Below, piece after piece: positions 35,029 to 42,936 of a stretch of 64,000 nt of DNA (positions are counted from its first letter, which is position 1; every line of letters starts with the position of its first letter). Source of the stretch: Gracilibacillus orientalis. GTDB taxonomy: Bacteria > Bacillota > Bacilli > Bacillales > Amphibacillaceae. Below the pieces are notes generated by a model that was given only the letters and a program-made list of their open reading frames with translations, was not told the DNA's origin and did not search any database. The DNA is taken from NCBI RefSeq assembly GCF_900114645.1, contig NZ_FOTR01000003.1, positions 186,001 through 250,000 of the forward strand, read 5' to 3'. A program made the position numbers and the translations under genes.

Positions 35029-37215
35029 ATGAAAAGCAATAAAGCAGCAGATCTATTAGCAAAAATGACATTGGAAGAAAAAAGTAATCAACTCATTCAA
35101 TTAGCTACCCCCTTTTTTAAAGGAGCATCAGACAATGGTGAAATTACTGGTCCAATGGTTCAATTGAAGATCGACGAGCAAAATATTCAAAATACAGGCT
35201 CAGTATTAGGTGCCTCTGGTGCTGAAAATATTATATCTATTCAGAAAAAACACTTAGAAGAAAACCGGTTAGGTATACCTTTATTATTTATGTCTGATAT
35301 CGTTCACGGATATAAAACAATTTTTCCTATCCCATTGGCAATCGGTTGTTCATGGAATGTTGATCTCGCTGAACATAGTGCCAAAATTGCAGCCAAAGAA
35401 GCCGCGGTTTCCGGTATTCACGTTACTTTTGCACCAATGATTGATCTAGTAAGAGATCCACGTTGGGGACGAGTAATGGAGTCTACTGGTGAAGATCCAT
35501 TTCTTAACAGTAAATTTGCTGAGGCACAGATCAAAGGATTTCAAGGAGAAAATGTAAAAGAGAGTATGGAACATGTTGCTGCTTGCGTGAAACATTTCGC
35601 AGGGTATGGAGCAGCTGAAGGTGGACGGGACTATAATACGGTAAATATGTCAGATCGAGAACTCCATGAAAACTACTTACCACCATTTAAGGCGGCTATC
35701 AATGCTGGAGCTAAAATGATCATGTCATCCTTCAACACTGTTGATGGTATTCCTGCAACTGCAAACATAAAACTGATGCGGGAAATTCTGAGGGAACAGT
35801 GGAGCTTCGATGGTGTAGTTATTTCGGATTGGGGCGCCGTCAAAGAATTAATTCCACATGGGGTTGCAGCAGATGAGCGAGAAGCTGCCTTAAAAGCATT
35901 AAGAGCAGGAACAGATATCGAAATGATGACACATTGTTATACTGAAAACCTTAAAAGTCTGGTCGATGATGGGGAAATTGAGGAATCCCTCATCGATGAG
36001 GCGGTACTAAGGATCTTACAATTAAAAGACGAACTAGGATTATTTGAAAACCCTTTTCGCGGAGCTAATACAAATATGGAACGTGACGTGATTATGTCCA
36101 ACTCTCATAGAACTGTAGCAAGAGAACTGGCAGCAGAGTCTTGTGTTTTGTTAAAAAATGATAATAACACTCTTCCATTAGATGCGGCAAAAAAAGTAGC
36201 ACTAATAGGTCCATTCGCGGAAAGCGGAGATATTCTCGGACAATGGTCATGGCTTGGTTCCACTGAAGAAGTGGTTACAGTAGCAACTGGTTTACAAAAT
36301 AAAGTGAAGGAGAACCAACTACTAATCTCAAAGGATTGCGAAATTACATCTATTACTGAGGATGCAAAAGCGAAAGCAATTGAGACAGCCAAACAAGCAG
36401 ATGTCATCGTTATCGCTGTCGGAGAACACTCCAGTATGAGTGGTGAAGCAGGATCAAGAACAAATATTCAATTGCCCCAGGCACAGTTAGAACTTATACA
36501 AGCTATATCAACTGTAAACAAACCTGTAGTAACAGTACTATTTAATGGAAGACCCCTTGATTTACATGGAGTTATTGAACATTCTGATGCTTTACTGGAA
36601 GCGTGGTATCCAGGTACGGAGGGTGGTAATGCGATAGCTGATCTGCTATTTGGCAAGCGAAACCCTTCCGGGAAATTAACCATGTCTTTTCCGTATTCAG
36701 CAGGTCAAATTCCTGTTTATTATAATCATTACAATACTGGCCGACCTAAAGGAGCACCTGATGCTCAAGTACGCTATGTTTCCCAATATTTAGACAGCCC
36801 AAACGGTCCGCTTTTTCCATTTGGATTTGGGTTAAGCTATACCGCTTTTCAATACAGTGATTTAAAAATATCTAAACAACAGATCGCAAAAGAAGAGAAA
36901 CTAGATATTTCAATTAAAGTTAAAAACACCGGAAGCGCGTCCGGTAAAGAGATAGTCCAATTATATATAAAAGATCTAGTTGGAGAAGTAGTAAGACCTG
37001 TGAAAGAATTGAAAGGATTTAAAAAAATAGAGTTAGTTCCAGGGGAAGAACACAGCATTCATTTTGAATTGTCAGAAGAAGATTTACGATACTTCCATGC
37101 TAACTTAGAGTATACAAGTGATCCTGGTGAATTTATGGTTTCTGTAGGGGGTAACAGCACAGAAGTAATCGAACTCCCCTTTCAACTAATCCCACATAAG
37201 GAGAATCAACAATGA
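35029..37215 (+). CDS. Glycoside hydrolase family 3 (beta-glucosidase/xylosidase type)
   Basis: A 728-aa enzyme without signal peptide, so cytoplasmic, acting on imported oligosaccharides. The (beta/alpha)8 domain (about 1-330) holds the nucleophile Asp267 in FDGVVISDWGAV and substrate-site strands PRWGRVMESTGEDP and KHFAGYGAAEGGRD. The alpha/beta sandwich domain follows (about 365-570, LLFGKRNPSGKLTMSFP), then a C-terminal fibronectin type III-like domain (ELKGFKKIELVPGEE). This three-domain plan is that of BglX. It diverges from the ABC importer and shares its LacI-type operators. Aglycone specificity is not readable. Confidence 0.93.
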   Translation: MKSNKAADLLAKMTLEEKSNQLIQLATPFFKGASDNGEITGPMVQLKIDEQNIQNTGSVLGASGAENIISIQKKHLEENRLGIPLLFMSDIVHGYKTIFPIPLAIGCSWNVDLAEHSAKIAAKEAAVSGIHVTFAPMIDLVRDPRWGRVMESTGEDPFLNSKFAEAQIKGFQGENVKESMEHVAACVKHFAGYGAAEGGRDYNTVNMSDRELHENYLPPFKAAINAGAKMIMSSFNTVDGIPATANIKLMREILREQWSFDGVVISDWGAVKELIPHGVAADEREAALKALRAGTDIEMMTHCYTENLKSLVDDGEIEESLIDEAVLRILQLKDELGLFENPFRGANTNMERDVIMSNSHRTVARELAAESCVLLKNDNNTLPLDAAKKVALIGPFAESGDILGQWSWLGSTEEVVTVATGLQNKVKENQLLISKDCEITSITEDAKAKAIETAKQADVIVIAVGEHSSMSGEAGSRTNIQLPQAQLELIQAISTVNKPVVTVLFNGRPLDLHGVIEHSDALLEAWYPGTEGGNAIADLLFGKRNPSGKLTMSFPYSAGQIPVYYNHYNTGRPKGAPDAQVRYVSQYLDSPNGPLFPFGFGLSYTAFQYSDLKISKQQIAKEEKLDISIKVKNTGSASGKEIVQLYIKDLVGEVVRPVKELKGFKKIELVPGEEHSIHFELSEEDLRYFHANLEYTSDPGEFMVSVGGNSTEVIELPFQLIPHKENQQ

Positions 37216-37295
37216 CAAATGCCAACAGTGAAATGGTAGGTGCATTTGCTAACGAGAATTATGAGGTTACCTTTCACGTTGTTGATGCCACTTGA
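37212..37295 (+). pseudogene. 27-codon ORF coupled to the GH3 gene, possible gene remnant
   Basis: An ATG overlaps the GH3 stop (ATGA) and has a fitting ribosome site AAGGAG, opening MTNANSEMVGAFANENYEVT and stopping seven codons later at TGA. The start signal is that of a true second gene of the operon, but the product is only 27 aa and is followed by non-coding DNA and a terminator. It may be the 5' stub of a deleted downstream gene. No family is recognised. Confidence 0.4.
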
Positions 37296-37328
37296 TTCTA
37301 GGGAATTAATATAGAGGGATACAACAAG

Positions 37329-37368
37329 AAAGCAAGCATGCTATTTTCTCCAATAGCATGCTTGCTTT
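37329..37368. terminator. Strong terminator between GH3 gene and convergent gene
   Basis: Perfect 17-bp stem AAAGCAAGCATGCTATT / AATAGCATGCTTGCTTT with a TTCTCC loop. Its arms are closely similar to those of the terminator at 28217-28258. Confidence 0.9.
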
Positions 37369-37372
37369 ATCA

Positions 37373-38095
37373 TTATTGCCTGTCGTTCAACGATATCTCT
37401 TCTACTTTTAGCAAAGAAGAAAATATGCGCATAAAGACTTCATAGCGATCTTCTTCATCACGCAATTGCTCTTGGTAATGCCGCAAATGTCTCGCAACAT
37501 CTCCTCTTGTACGGATATCAAATTGATAAAATTCTCCGATAGGGAAATATAAGGAATCACAAAAAGGAAGTAGAATACCGGCAGCGATCGATCCTTGCTC
37601 TGGAGATGAAAATGTGGGAAGAGGGAGGAAAATTTCTAATGTTTTCTCCGTCTCAATATCGACTGCAACAAAGGAATTGGCACCAAATTGATTACCGATA
37701 AAATAATATGCCGGAACAGCAAGTTGCCATTCCCGAAACCATGATTTTAATACAGGCCATTTTTGAAAGTAACGTTGATTTTCATTTACAAAGTCTCGGA
37801 AACAATTAAAGGAAGGATTTAACTTTACTTCATAGGCAAGGCGCCACCAAAAAAGATTTTCAACAACAGGATCGTGCTTATTTGTGGGGATATTATAATC
37901 ATTGGCAAATTCTTCAAAAACAGGACTGAGATCTGGCAAATATCTTTGATAAGCATATTTCACAAACTTTAGATAAACATTCATAAGTAATTCTCCCCGA
38001 ACTTCCTCGGACATTACCTTGTCATGCCGGAATTTAACACTCCTCGCTCGCGATTTCGAAAACCGGACGTCATTTTTTTCATTTTTTTGAGTCAT
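37373..38095 (-). CDS. Conserved hypothetical protein
   Basis: A 240-aa soluble protein with no signal, membrane segment or known motif that I recognise. The first 30 residues are strongly basic (FSKSRARSVKFRHDK), the middle is rich in aromatics (NLFWWRLAYE, FQKWPVLKSWFREWQLAVPAYYFIG), and the C-terminus is acidic and helical (HLRHYQEQLRDEEDRYEVF). It is monocistronic, starts at ATG 38095 with a GAGAGG site and ends at a terminator. It reads like a lineage-specific Bacillaceae protein; no function proposed. Confidence 0.7.
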   Translation of the reverse strand: MTQKNEKNDVRFSKSRARSVKFRHDKVMSEEVRGELLMNVYLKFVKYAYQRYLPDLSPVFEEFANDYNIPTNKHDPVVENLFWWRLAYEVKLNPSFNCFRDFVNENQRYFQKWPVLKSWFREWQLAVPAYYFIGNQFGANSFVAVDIETEKTLEIFLPLPTFSSPEQGSIAAGILLPFCDSLYFPIGEFYQFDIRTRGDVARHLRHYQEQLRDEEDRYEVFMRIFSSLLKVEEISLNDRQ

Positions 38096-38197
38096 TTCAT
38101 CTATCCTCTCATTTAAAATTTATGGTGCGTATAAACACACCATTATATTATTCGAGGTAATGTTGCAAATTCCTGCAAAAAAATAAAAACAGTTTCG

Positions 38198-38230
38198 TTT
38201 GGATCAAGCGTCAGGGGGAAAGGATCCAAA
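38198..38230 (-). terminator. Probable terminator of the EcsC-family gene
   Basis: TTTGGATC / GATCCAAA with a 17-nt loop, followed on the minus strand by a T-rich stretch after about 10 nt. It lies 6 bp after the gene's stop. Confidence 0.5.
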
Positions 38231-38235
38231 ATTGG

Positions 38236-38964
38236 TCATTCACCCTGTACCTCTTTTCTACCCAATACTCTCAATCGATAGCTATTTTTAGCGGTTTGGC
38301 CAAGTTGATCGAGAAGATTGTAATTAGCATAAGCACCGACGATGGCTCCCAGGCCAGGTATCATTTGCAGCATTTTAACAAGATCTATGTAGTCGCGGTA
38401 TTCTTGCTGAAAGTCGCGCCAATCCATATCTGCTAAACGATTTTTTTCTTCTTCCCAATGCTTAATCAAATGATATACTTCTCTTCTTTTATTATCATTG
38501 GAAAACGCAAGCTGAAAAACATGTAAAATAAATAATCTTTCCTCATACCTCGAAGTATCAAAACCATAAATTGCTGCCACTTCAAATAAAAATTTCATTT
38601 TAATCGATAGTAACAACGGAAAATCAGCCAGACCTAAAAAGATACCACCCGCTCCGGTTCCTGCACCTTCCACCATGGCAGTCTTTCGATAGTTCTCTAA
38701 TTTCTGTTGTAATAATGCTTCCTTGTCCTCTAACAATTCTCCGACATCCTGGTTCTTTCTTGTGGTAAAATCAGAACCAACTAATGTCGTTTGAACCATA
38801 TGTTTAATCGCTTCAGTCATGATTTGATGTGCTTTTTCCGGTATATAACTGTTGATTTTATTTTGTGCCTTTTTCGAGAATTGCTGAAAGGTATTCTTTT
38901 TCTTTAAAATATTAAATTCCCAATCAAGCATTTCCTGATATGCTTGTTGCTCATATTGATTCAT
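38236..38964 (-). CDS. EcsC-family protein
   Basis: A 242-aa protein of the EcsC family. Characteristic segments are the central glycine-rich TAMVEGAGTGAGGIFLGLADFP and KMKFLFEVAAIYGFDT, and near the C-terminus MLQMIPGLGAIVGAYANYNLLDQLG. The glycine-rich segments may be membrane-inserted. EcsC in B. subtilis is encoded with the EcsAB ABC transporter, but its biochemical role is unsettled; here the gene stands alone. Start is ATG 38964 with GGAGAG upstream; an ATG five codons earlier has no site. Confidence 0.85.
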   Translation of the reverse strand: MNQYEQQAYQEMLDWEFNILKKKNTFQQFSKKAQNKINSYIPEKAHQIMTEAIKHMVQTTLVGSDFTTRKNQDVGELLEDKEALLQQKLENYRKTAMVEGAGTGAGGIFLGLADFPLLLSIKMKFLFEVAAIYGFDTSRYEERLFILHVFQLAFSNDNKRREVYHLIKHWEEEKNRLADMDWRDFQQEYRDYIDLVKMLQMIPGLGAIVGAYANYNLLDQLGQTAKNSYRLRVLGRKEVQGE

Positions 38965-39084
38965 TTCACATCTCTCCATTTCTATTCTTAGTTATCCATA
39001 CGCATCATAACAGAAAAAGTTTCAAAAACCTCTTGACCATCACGTTACGTTATAGCTTAATATTTACTTGAAAGGGTGATTAGT

Positions 39085-39876
39085 ATGCAAGTAAAAGAAG
39101 TAGCTGTTTTAACTGGTGTAAGTGTGCGCACCTTACATCATTATGACGAAATCGGACTATTATCACCTGTTAAATCCGCTGGGAATGGCTATCGTATATA
39201 CTCCGATGAAGATTTGGCAACCCTTCAACAAATTTTATTTTTTCGAGCATTAGATTTTCCATTAAAAGAAATCAAAAAAATCATGTCTAGTTCTCATTAT
39301 AACCGATTAGAAGCACTAGAGATGCAACGAAAAATGTTATTGAATAAACAAAAGAATATCACTAACATGCTCGGAACCATTGAAAAAACCATTCAAAATG
39401 AGAAAGGAGCTTATCCTATGAGTCAAGAAGAAAAATTTCAGGGCTTTGATTTCAGCAACAACCCCTATGAGGAAGAAGCTAGACAACGCTGGGGGGATAA
39501 AAAGGTAGATGAAGCAAATCAAAATGCGAAAAGCATGACTAAGGAACTACAAGAAGGAATGAACCAGATATACCAAGAATTAGCTGCCGTTCGTCATATT
39601 GATCCCGCTTCAAAAGAAGCACAACAGATCATTAAAAAGTGGTATGATTTTTTGAACGATCATTTCACTACTTATACACCGGAGGTATTTCAAGGTTTAG
39701 GTATGATGTATGTAGAGGATGAGCGCTTCACTAAAAATATTGATCAATTTGGTGAAGGTCTAGCTATATTTATGAGTGAAGCGATGACTGAATTCGCAAA
39801 AAACAACAATAAGCTTTCTTTGATACCAATTGACTTTAACAGAGTAAACATTTATAACGTGTTTACTCTTTTTTAA
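39085..39876 (+). CDS. MerR-family regulator with TipAS domain, reading into its terminator
   Basis: A 263-aa activator of the Mta/TipAL type: N-terminal MerR winged helix (VKEVAVLTGVSVRTLHHYDE, IGLLSPVKSAGNGYR), a coiled-coil linker (about 75-110) and a TipAS drug-binding domain ending in DQFGEGLAIFMSEAMTEF. In family members the protein stops a few residues later. Here it continues 25 residues past AMTEF, through a hairpin that looks like its own terminator, and the stop codon sits in the T run. One extra A in the A6 run at 39798-39803 would restore a stop at 39810. Start ATG 39085 is chosen over an upstream GTG that lies in the ribosome site. Confidence 0.85.
   Translation: MQVKEVAVLTGVSVRTLHHYDEIGLLSPVKSAGNGYRIYSDEDLATLQQILFFRALDFPLKEIKKIMSSSHYNRLEALEMQRKMLLNKQKNITNMLGTIEKTIQNEKGAYPMSQEEKFQGFDFSNNPYEEEARQRWGDKKVDEANQNAKSMTKELQEGMNQIYQELAAVRHIDPASKEAQQIIKKWYDFLNDHFTTYTPEVFQGLGMMYVEDERFTKNIDQFGEGLAIFMSEAMTEFAKNNNKLSLIPIDFNRVNIYNVFTLF
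39842..39874 (+). terminator. Terminator embedded in the end of the MerR/TipAS gene
   Basis: Perfect 9-bp stem GAGTAAACA / TGTTTACTC with a 9-nt loop and six T residues (39869-39874). It overlaps the last 11 codons of the reading frame. Confidence 0.8.
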
Positions 39877-39959
39877 TGATAAAGTTCCTCACTATGTATG
39901 CATCAATAAAACAAGGAGAACATAAACTTAAATCTTACGTATTGAGGTGTTTGTACAAC

Positions 39960-40673
39960 ATGTCTGACATTCTGATTATCGTTGGCAGAGTGCTTACCAT
40001 TCTCCCTATACTACTTATCATCACCATTTTTATGGGAAAACGAGCAATCGGAGAGCTTCCGGTATTTGATTTTCTTGTGATTATTACGTTATCCTCTGTC
40101 GTCGGTGCAGATATTGCGGATCCGAACATTAATCATGTTCCTACTATCACGGCTGTTATTCTGATTGGTCTTTTACAAAAGATCGTATCTTATGTAAAAC
40201 TTGCAAACAGACGGATTGGCAGATTAATAACTTTTGAACCAACCATTGTGGTATATGACGGCACATTTCTTCAAAGGAATCTAAAGGATACCGGATTCTC
40301 CATAGATAATATTTTACAAATGCTAAGAGATAAAGGGGTTTTTGATAGCAGTGAAGTCGAAATAGCTATTATTGAGGCAAATGGTTCGTTAAGTGTGCTA
40401 AAAAAACCTGAAAAGAATCCTGTAACAGTTGAAGATTTACAAATTGAACAGACAATTTCTAATATTTCTTATCCAGTGATAGTTGAAGGAATAGTACATA
40501 CCAAAGTCTTAGCTGCCAAAAACCTTAATGAAGAATGGCTTCAGGCTGAACTTAGAAAAATAGGAATAACCAATTCAAAAGATGTATTTTTTGCTTCCAT
40601 CAATTTGCTAAATGAAATGAATATTTCCCTTTATGATGATCAGTTTATGGAGACGCCTCCCATTCAACATTAA
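39960..40673 (+). CDS. DUF421 membrane protein (YetF/YcaP type)
   Basis: A 237-aa protein with three N-terminal membrane helices (about 1-75: ILIIVGRVLTILPILLIITI, FLVIITLSSVVGADIA) and a cytoplasmic YetF domain containing the conserved KRAIGELPVFDFLV, LITFEPTIVVYDG and ALIDSNGSLSV-like segment IIEANGSLSVLKK. Germination or spore-envelope roles are described for related proteins in Bacillus, but none can be assigned here. The frame is open from 39876; I use ATG 39960, where the homologous part begins. Confidence 0.82.
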   Translation: MSDILIIVGRVLTILPILLIITIFMGKRAIGELPVFDFLVIITLSSVVGADIADPNINHVPTITAVILIGLLQKIVSYVKLANRRIGRLITFEPTIVVYDGTFLQRNLKDTGFSIDNILQMLRDKGVFDSSEVEIAIIEANGSLSVLKKPEKNPVTVEDLQIEQTISNISYPVIVEGIVHTKVLAAKNLNEEWLQAELRKIGITNSKDVFFASINLLNEMNISLYDDQFMETPPIQH

Positions 40674-40755
40674 TCAGTATAAGGATAAGAAATTATCCGT
40701 TTGAAGGAGCACATATTTAAAATCAAGACCACTCGATTTTGGAACGTTTTTCTTT

Positions 40756-41871
40756 TTACTCTACAATTAAATGGCGTTCGTCTTTTTCATAAATCACTTG
40801 GTTTTTTCCATTTCGTTTTGCCTTGTAAAGTAATTCATCCGCACGGTTAAAAAAAAGCTCTTTTGAAATATCAGCAGTTAATGCTTTTAAACCAATACTA
40901 ATACTTATATTTTCATTCAATTCTTCATGATATTGATTCGCTATATATAAACGGAGAGTCTCAATGGTTTCGTATGCTTCTTCTAAACTTTTATTTGTAA
41001 GAAGAATGGCAAACTCCTCCCCACCATATCGCGCTACAATATCATCTTCTGTTACCTGATCTGATATCGCATTGGCGACTCGCCTTAAAACTAAATCGCC
41101 ATTACTATGGCCATAAAAATCATTAATCATTTTGAAGCTATCAATATCAATTAAAGCAAGGTGTAGTGGCATCCCTTGTGAAATACTTTGTTCATACAAA
41201 AAATCTAAATATTCATGAAATGTCTTATGATTATAAAGACCAGTTAGTGCATCAACCTTTGATAAACGTTCCATCATGGCACTTTTCACAATTAATTCTT
41301 TCTCATTTTCTGCTGCTCGTTGAAGGAATTGAAATACTTCATTACCTCTTTCTATAATGATAAGATATGCCATATAGCCCGCCAATAGTACGAAATGATA
41401 GGAGAAATAATCATAAAAATTACCTGTTTCTCTTATGGATGGTAATGCATATAGCGAGGATAAAGCGATCAAATTAACTATTAAACTAAAGCGTAGTTTC
41501 TTTTTATCAAAATAAATTAAAACAACTGCCATCGTTAATAAAAAAAGAACTTGTAATCCATGCACTTCTGGATGACTGACAATGGTTACGAGTGCTAAGC
41601 TCGTGCCGGCAATCGTTAATAATCTTGAACTGAATATTTGTTTATAATTAATGAAGAAATGTGTAATCAATAAAATGACCACTTGAATAGAGGAAGGAAT
41701 GAATAATTTTTGTATAATAAATTCACCGATATAATTTGGATAATAATAGATCGTTGTTATTAATCCAACTATTTGCCCCAAAAAAGCCATTATCACCATT
41801 AACCAATAGATATAGAGGATTTTCTTTGTCCAAATCTTATTATTTAAGCGTGTTGGTCTAGTGCCTGCCAT
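40756..41871 (-). CDS. Membrane-bound diguanylate cyclase (GGDEF)
   Basis: A 371-aa protein. About six to seven N-terminal helices (20-185) form an unassigned membrane sensor. The C-terminal GGDEF domain (about 205-365) has the intact active site ARYGGEEFAILL, the substrate segment DIDSFKMINDFYGHSNGD, and begins after LSKVDALTGLYNHKTFHEYL. It should make cyclic di-GMP. No RxxD inhibitory site is seen at the usual place before GGEEF. It is monocistronic, and no c-di-GMP effector is nearby. Confidence 0.92.
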   Translation of the reverse strand: MAGTRPTRLNNKIWTKKILYIYWLMVIMAFLGQIVGLITTIYYYPNYIGEFIIQKLFIPSSIQVVILLITHFFINYKQIFSSRLLTIAGTSLALVTIVSHPEVHGLQVLFLLTMAVVLIYFDKKKLRFSLIVNLIALSSLYALPSIRETGNFYDYFSYHFVLLAGYMAYLIIIERGNEVFQFLQRAAENEKELIVKSAMMERLSKVDALTGLYNHKTFHEYLDFLYEQSISQGMPLHLALIDIDSFKMINDFYGHSNGDLVLRRVANAISDQVTEDDIVARYGGEEFAILLTNKSLEEAYETIETLRLYIANQYHEELNENISISIGLKALTADISKELFFNRADELLYKAKRNGKNQVIYEKDERHLIVE

Positions 41872-42157
41872 TCTTTACCCACCTTCGTCATGTCCAAGTT
41901 AATTCTATTATACACAGATAATCGGGACTATTCACCTATTTTTTTCAAATAATATAGTTTTTTTGGAAATTACCAATCAATAACCATTACTTTTCTTCAA
42001 AAATCAATCACGGACTCAAGAGTCCATTAAAACTGATGTTTTTGCATCCACCAATATGGATCGTTACAAATTCTTTTCAAATCAGATCCTTATGTTTAGT
42101 TAGCCATTCAAAAGGTTATTGCCAAATAGAAGCAATATTGTAAGGAGGTTATATTTC

Positions 42158-42337
42158 ATGAATTTAATGAGAGCAAAAGAAATTAAAGAGGATCCGGTTA
42201 TGAAAGATGTTGTCCATAACGGTAAATATGTCTATATCAAGGATGTTAATGATGAAACTCAGAAGGCTCTAGTGAGATATACAAAACGTTCAGAAGAACA
42301 CTTTGAAGTTGATGTTACTCATTTAAGTGAAGAATAA
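42158..42337 (+). CDS. sspH: H-type small acid-soluble spore protein
   Basis: A 59-aa protein, MNLMRAKEIKEDPVMKDVVH..., matching the SspH family: RAKEI, NGKYVYIKDVNDET and an acidic tail. It is expected to be made in the forespore. The start ATG 42158 lies 8 nt after AAGGAGG; an in-frame ATG 13 codons earlier has no site. Its presence is good evidence that the organism forms spores. A strong terminator follows. No clear sporulation-sigma promoter could be assigned by eye. Confidence 0.85.
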   Translation: MNLMRAKEIKEDPVMKDVVHNGKYVYIKDVNDETQKALVRYTKRSEEHFEVDVTHLSEE

Positions 42338-42370
42338 ATGATATAGTACGGGGTTCATCTTACAATGAGA

Positions 42371-42408
42371 GAGCTGAAACACTGGAGATTAGTGTTTCAG
42401 CTCTTTTT
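42371..42408 (+). terminator. Terminator of sspH
   Basis: Perfect 13-bp stem GAGCTGAAACACT / AGTGTTTCAGCTC with loop GGAGATT and a five-T tail. Confidence 0.92.
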
Positions 42409-42497
42409 ATTATCACAATATTACGTTTTCATTACAAAAGATTAAATAAACATTTTTCATGATTAAAACTCTAATTCGGTGGTATTTAATAATTAAG

Positions 42498-42676
42498 ATA
42501 TTCATATAGATGTAGTTGTAAGATGATCTAATGAGGAGTTGGATTCGTTTAGCTAGGCGTCCTCAACATCTTACACAGCATTAATGAATATATTATTATA
42601 GTAATGCAAGTGGAGCTTAATAGGATAAGCATTTCACAACCAGTTATATCCTCTAGCCTAAATAGTTATTGCTCCA
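42498..42676 (+). ncRNA. Candidate structured leader RNA upstream of the CxxCxGxG protein
   Basis: Two nested folds precede the ribosome site at 42687. Fold 1: ATATTCAT/ATGAATAT (42498-42505 with 42584-42591), TGTAAGATG/CATCTTACA (42517-42525 with 42567-42575) and GAGGA/TCCTC (42533-42537 with 42560-42564), all perfectly paired. Fold 2: TGGAGC/GCTCCA (42611-42616 with 42671-42676) enclosing AGGATA/TATCCT (42622-42627 with 42647-42652). No known riboswitch signature or T-box sequence is recognised. The pairing is seen directly; that it is a conserved RNA is inference. Confidence 0.45.
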
Positions 42677-42701
42677 AAAAATTTTTAAGGAGGAATTCTG
42701 T

Positions 42702-42881
42702 ATGAGGTGTAAAAGTTGTAGTGGTGAAGGGTTAATTCGTTGTCCGGATTGTTCTGGTGAAGGTATCGATTATGGTATTCACAAATGTGAAACTTGTGCT
42801 GGTGAAGGAGAAATGGCTTGTTCAACTTGTCAAGGAAATGGAAAAATAGGCATCTTTAAAAAATTAAAGTCAAAAGTATAG
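42702..42881 (+). CDS. Small DnaJ-type zinc-finger protein (four CxxCxGxG motifs)
   Basis: A 59-aa protein made almost wholly of four motifs: CKSCSGEG, CPDCSGEG, CETCAGEG and CSTCQGNG, plus a basic tail (KIGIFKKLKSKV). Four CxxC pairs should bind two zinc ions as in the DnaJ cysteine-rich domain, but there is no J domain. The nearest known small Bacillus protein of this kind is anti-TRAP (RtpA), which has a single such zinc site; similarity is only in the motif. Start ATG 42702 is 8 nt after AAGGAGG. The leader upstream is strongly structured. Confidence 0.75.
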   Translation: MRCKSCSGEGLIRCPDCSGEGIDYGIHKCETCAGEGEMACSTCQGNGKIGIFKKLKSKV

Positions 42882-42900
42882 CCATTAAAAATATCTGTGC

Positions 42901-42936
42901 ACAAACCCAAGGTGAGATTTCCGCCTTGGGTTTTGT
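42901..42936 (+). terminator. Terminator of the zinc-finger protein gene
   Basis: ACAAACCCAAGG / CCTTGGGTTTTGT with a short loop, 19 bp after the stop codon. Confidence 0.8.

Noticed and set aside
42012-42025. GGACTCAAGAGTCC inverted repeat upstream of sspH
   Set aside because: Could be an operator or small hairpin, but it is isolated, short and has no partner site.
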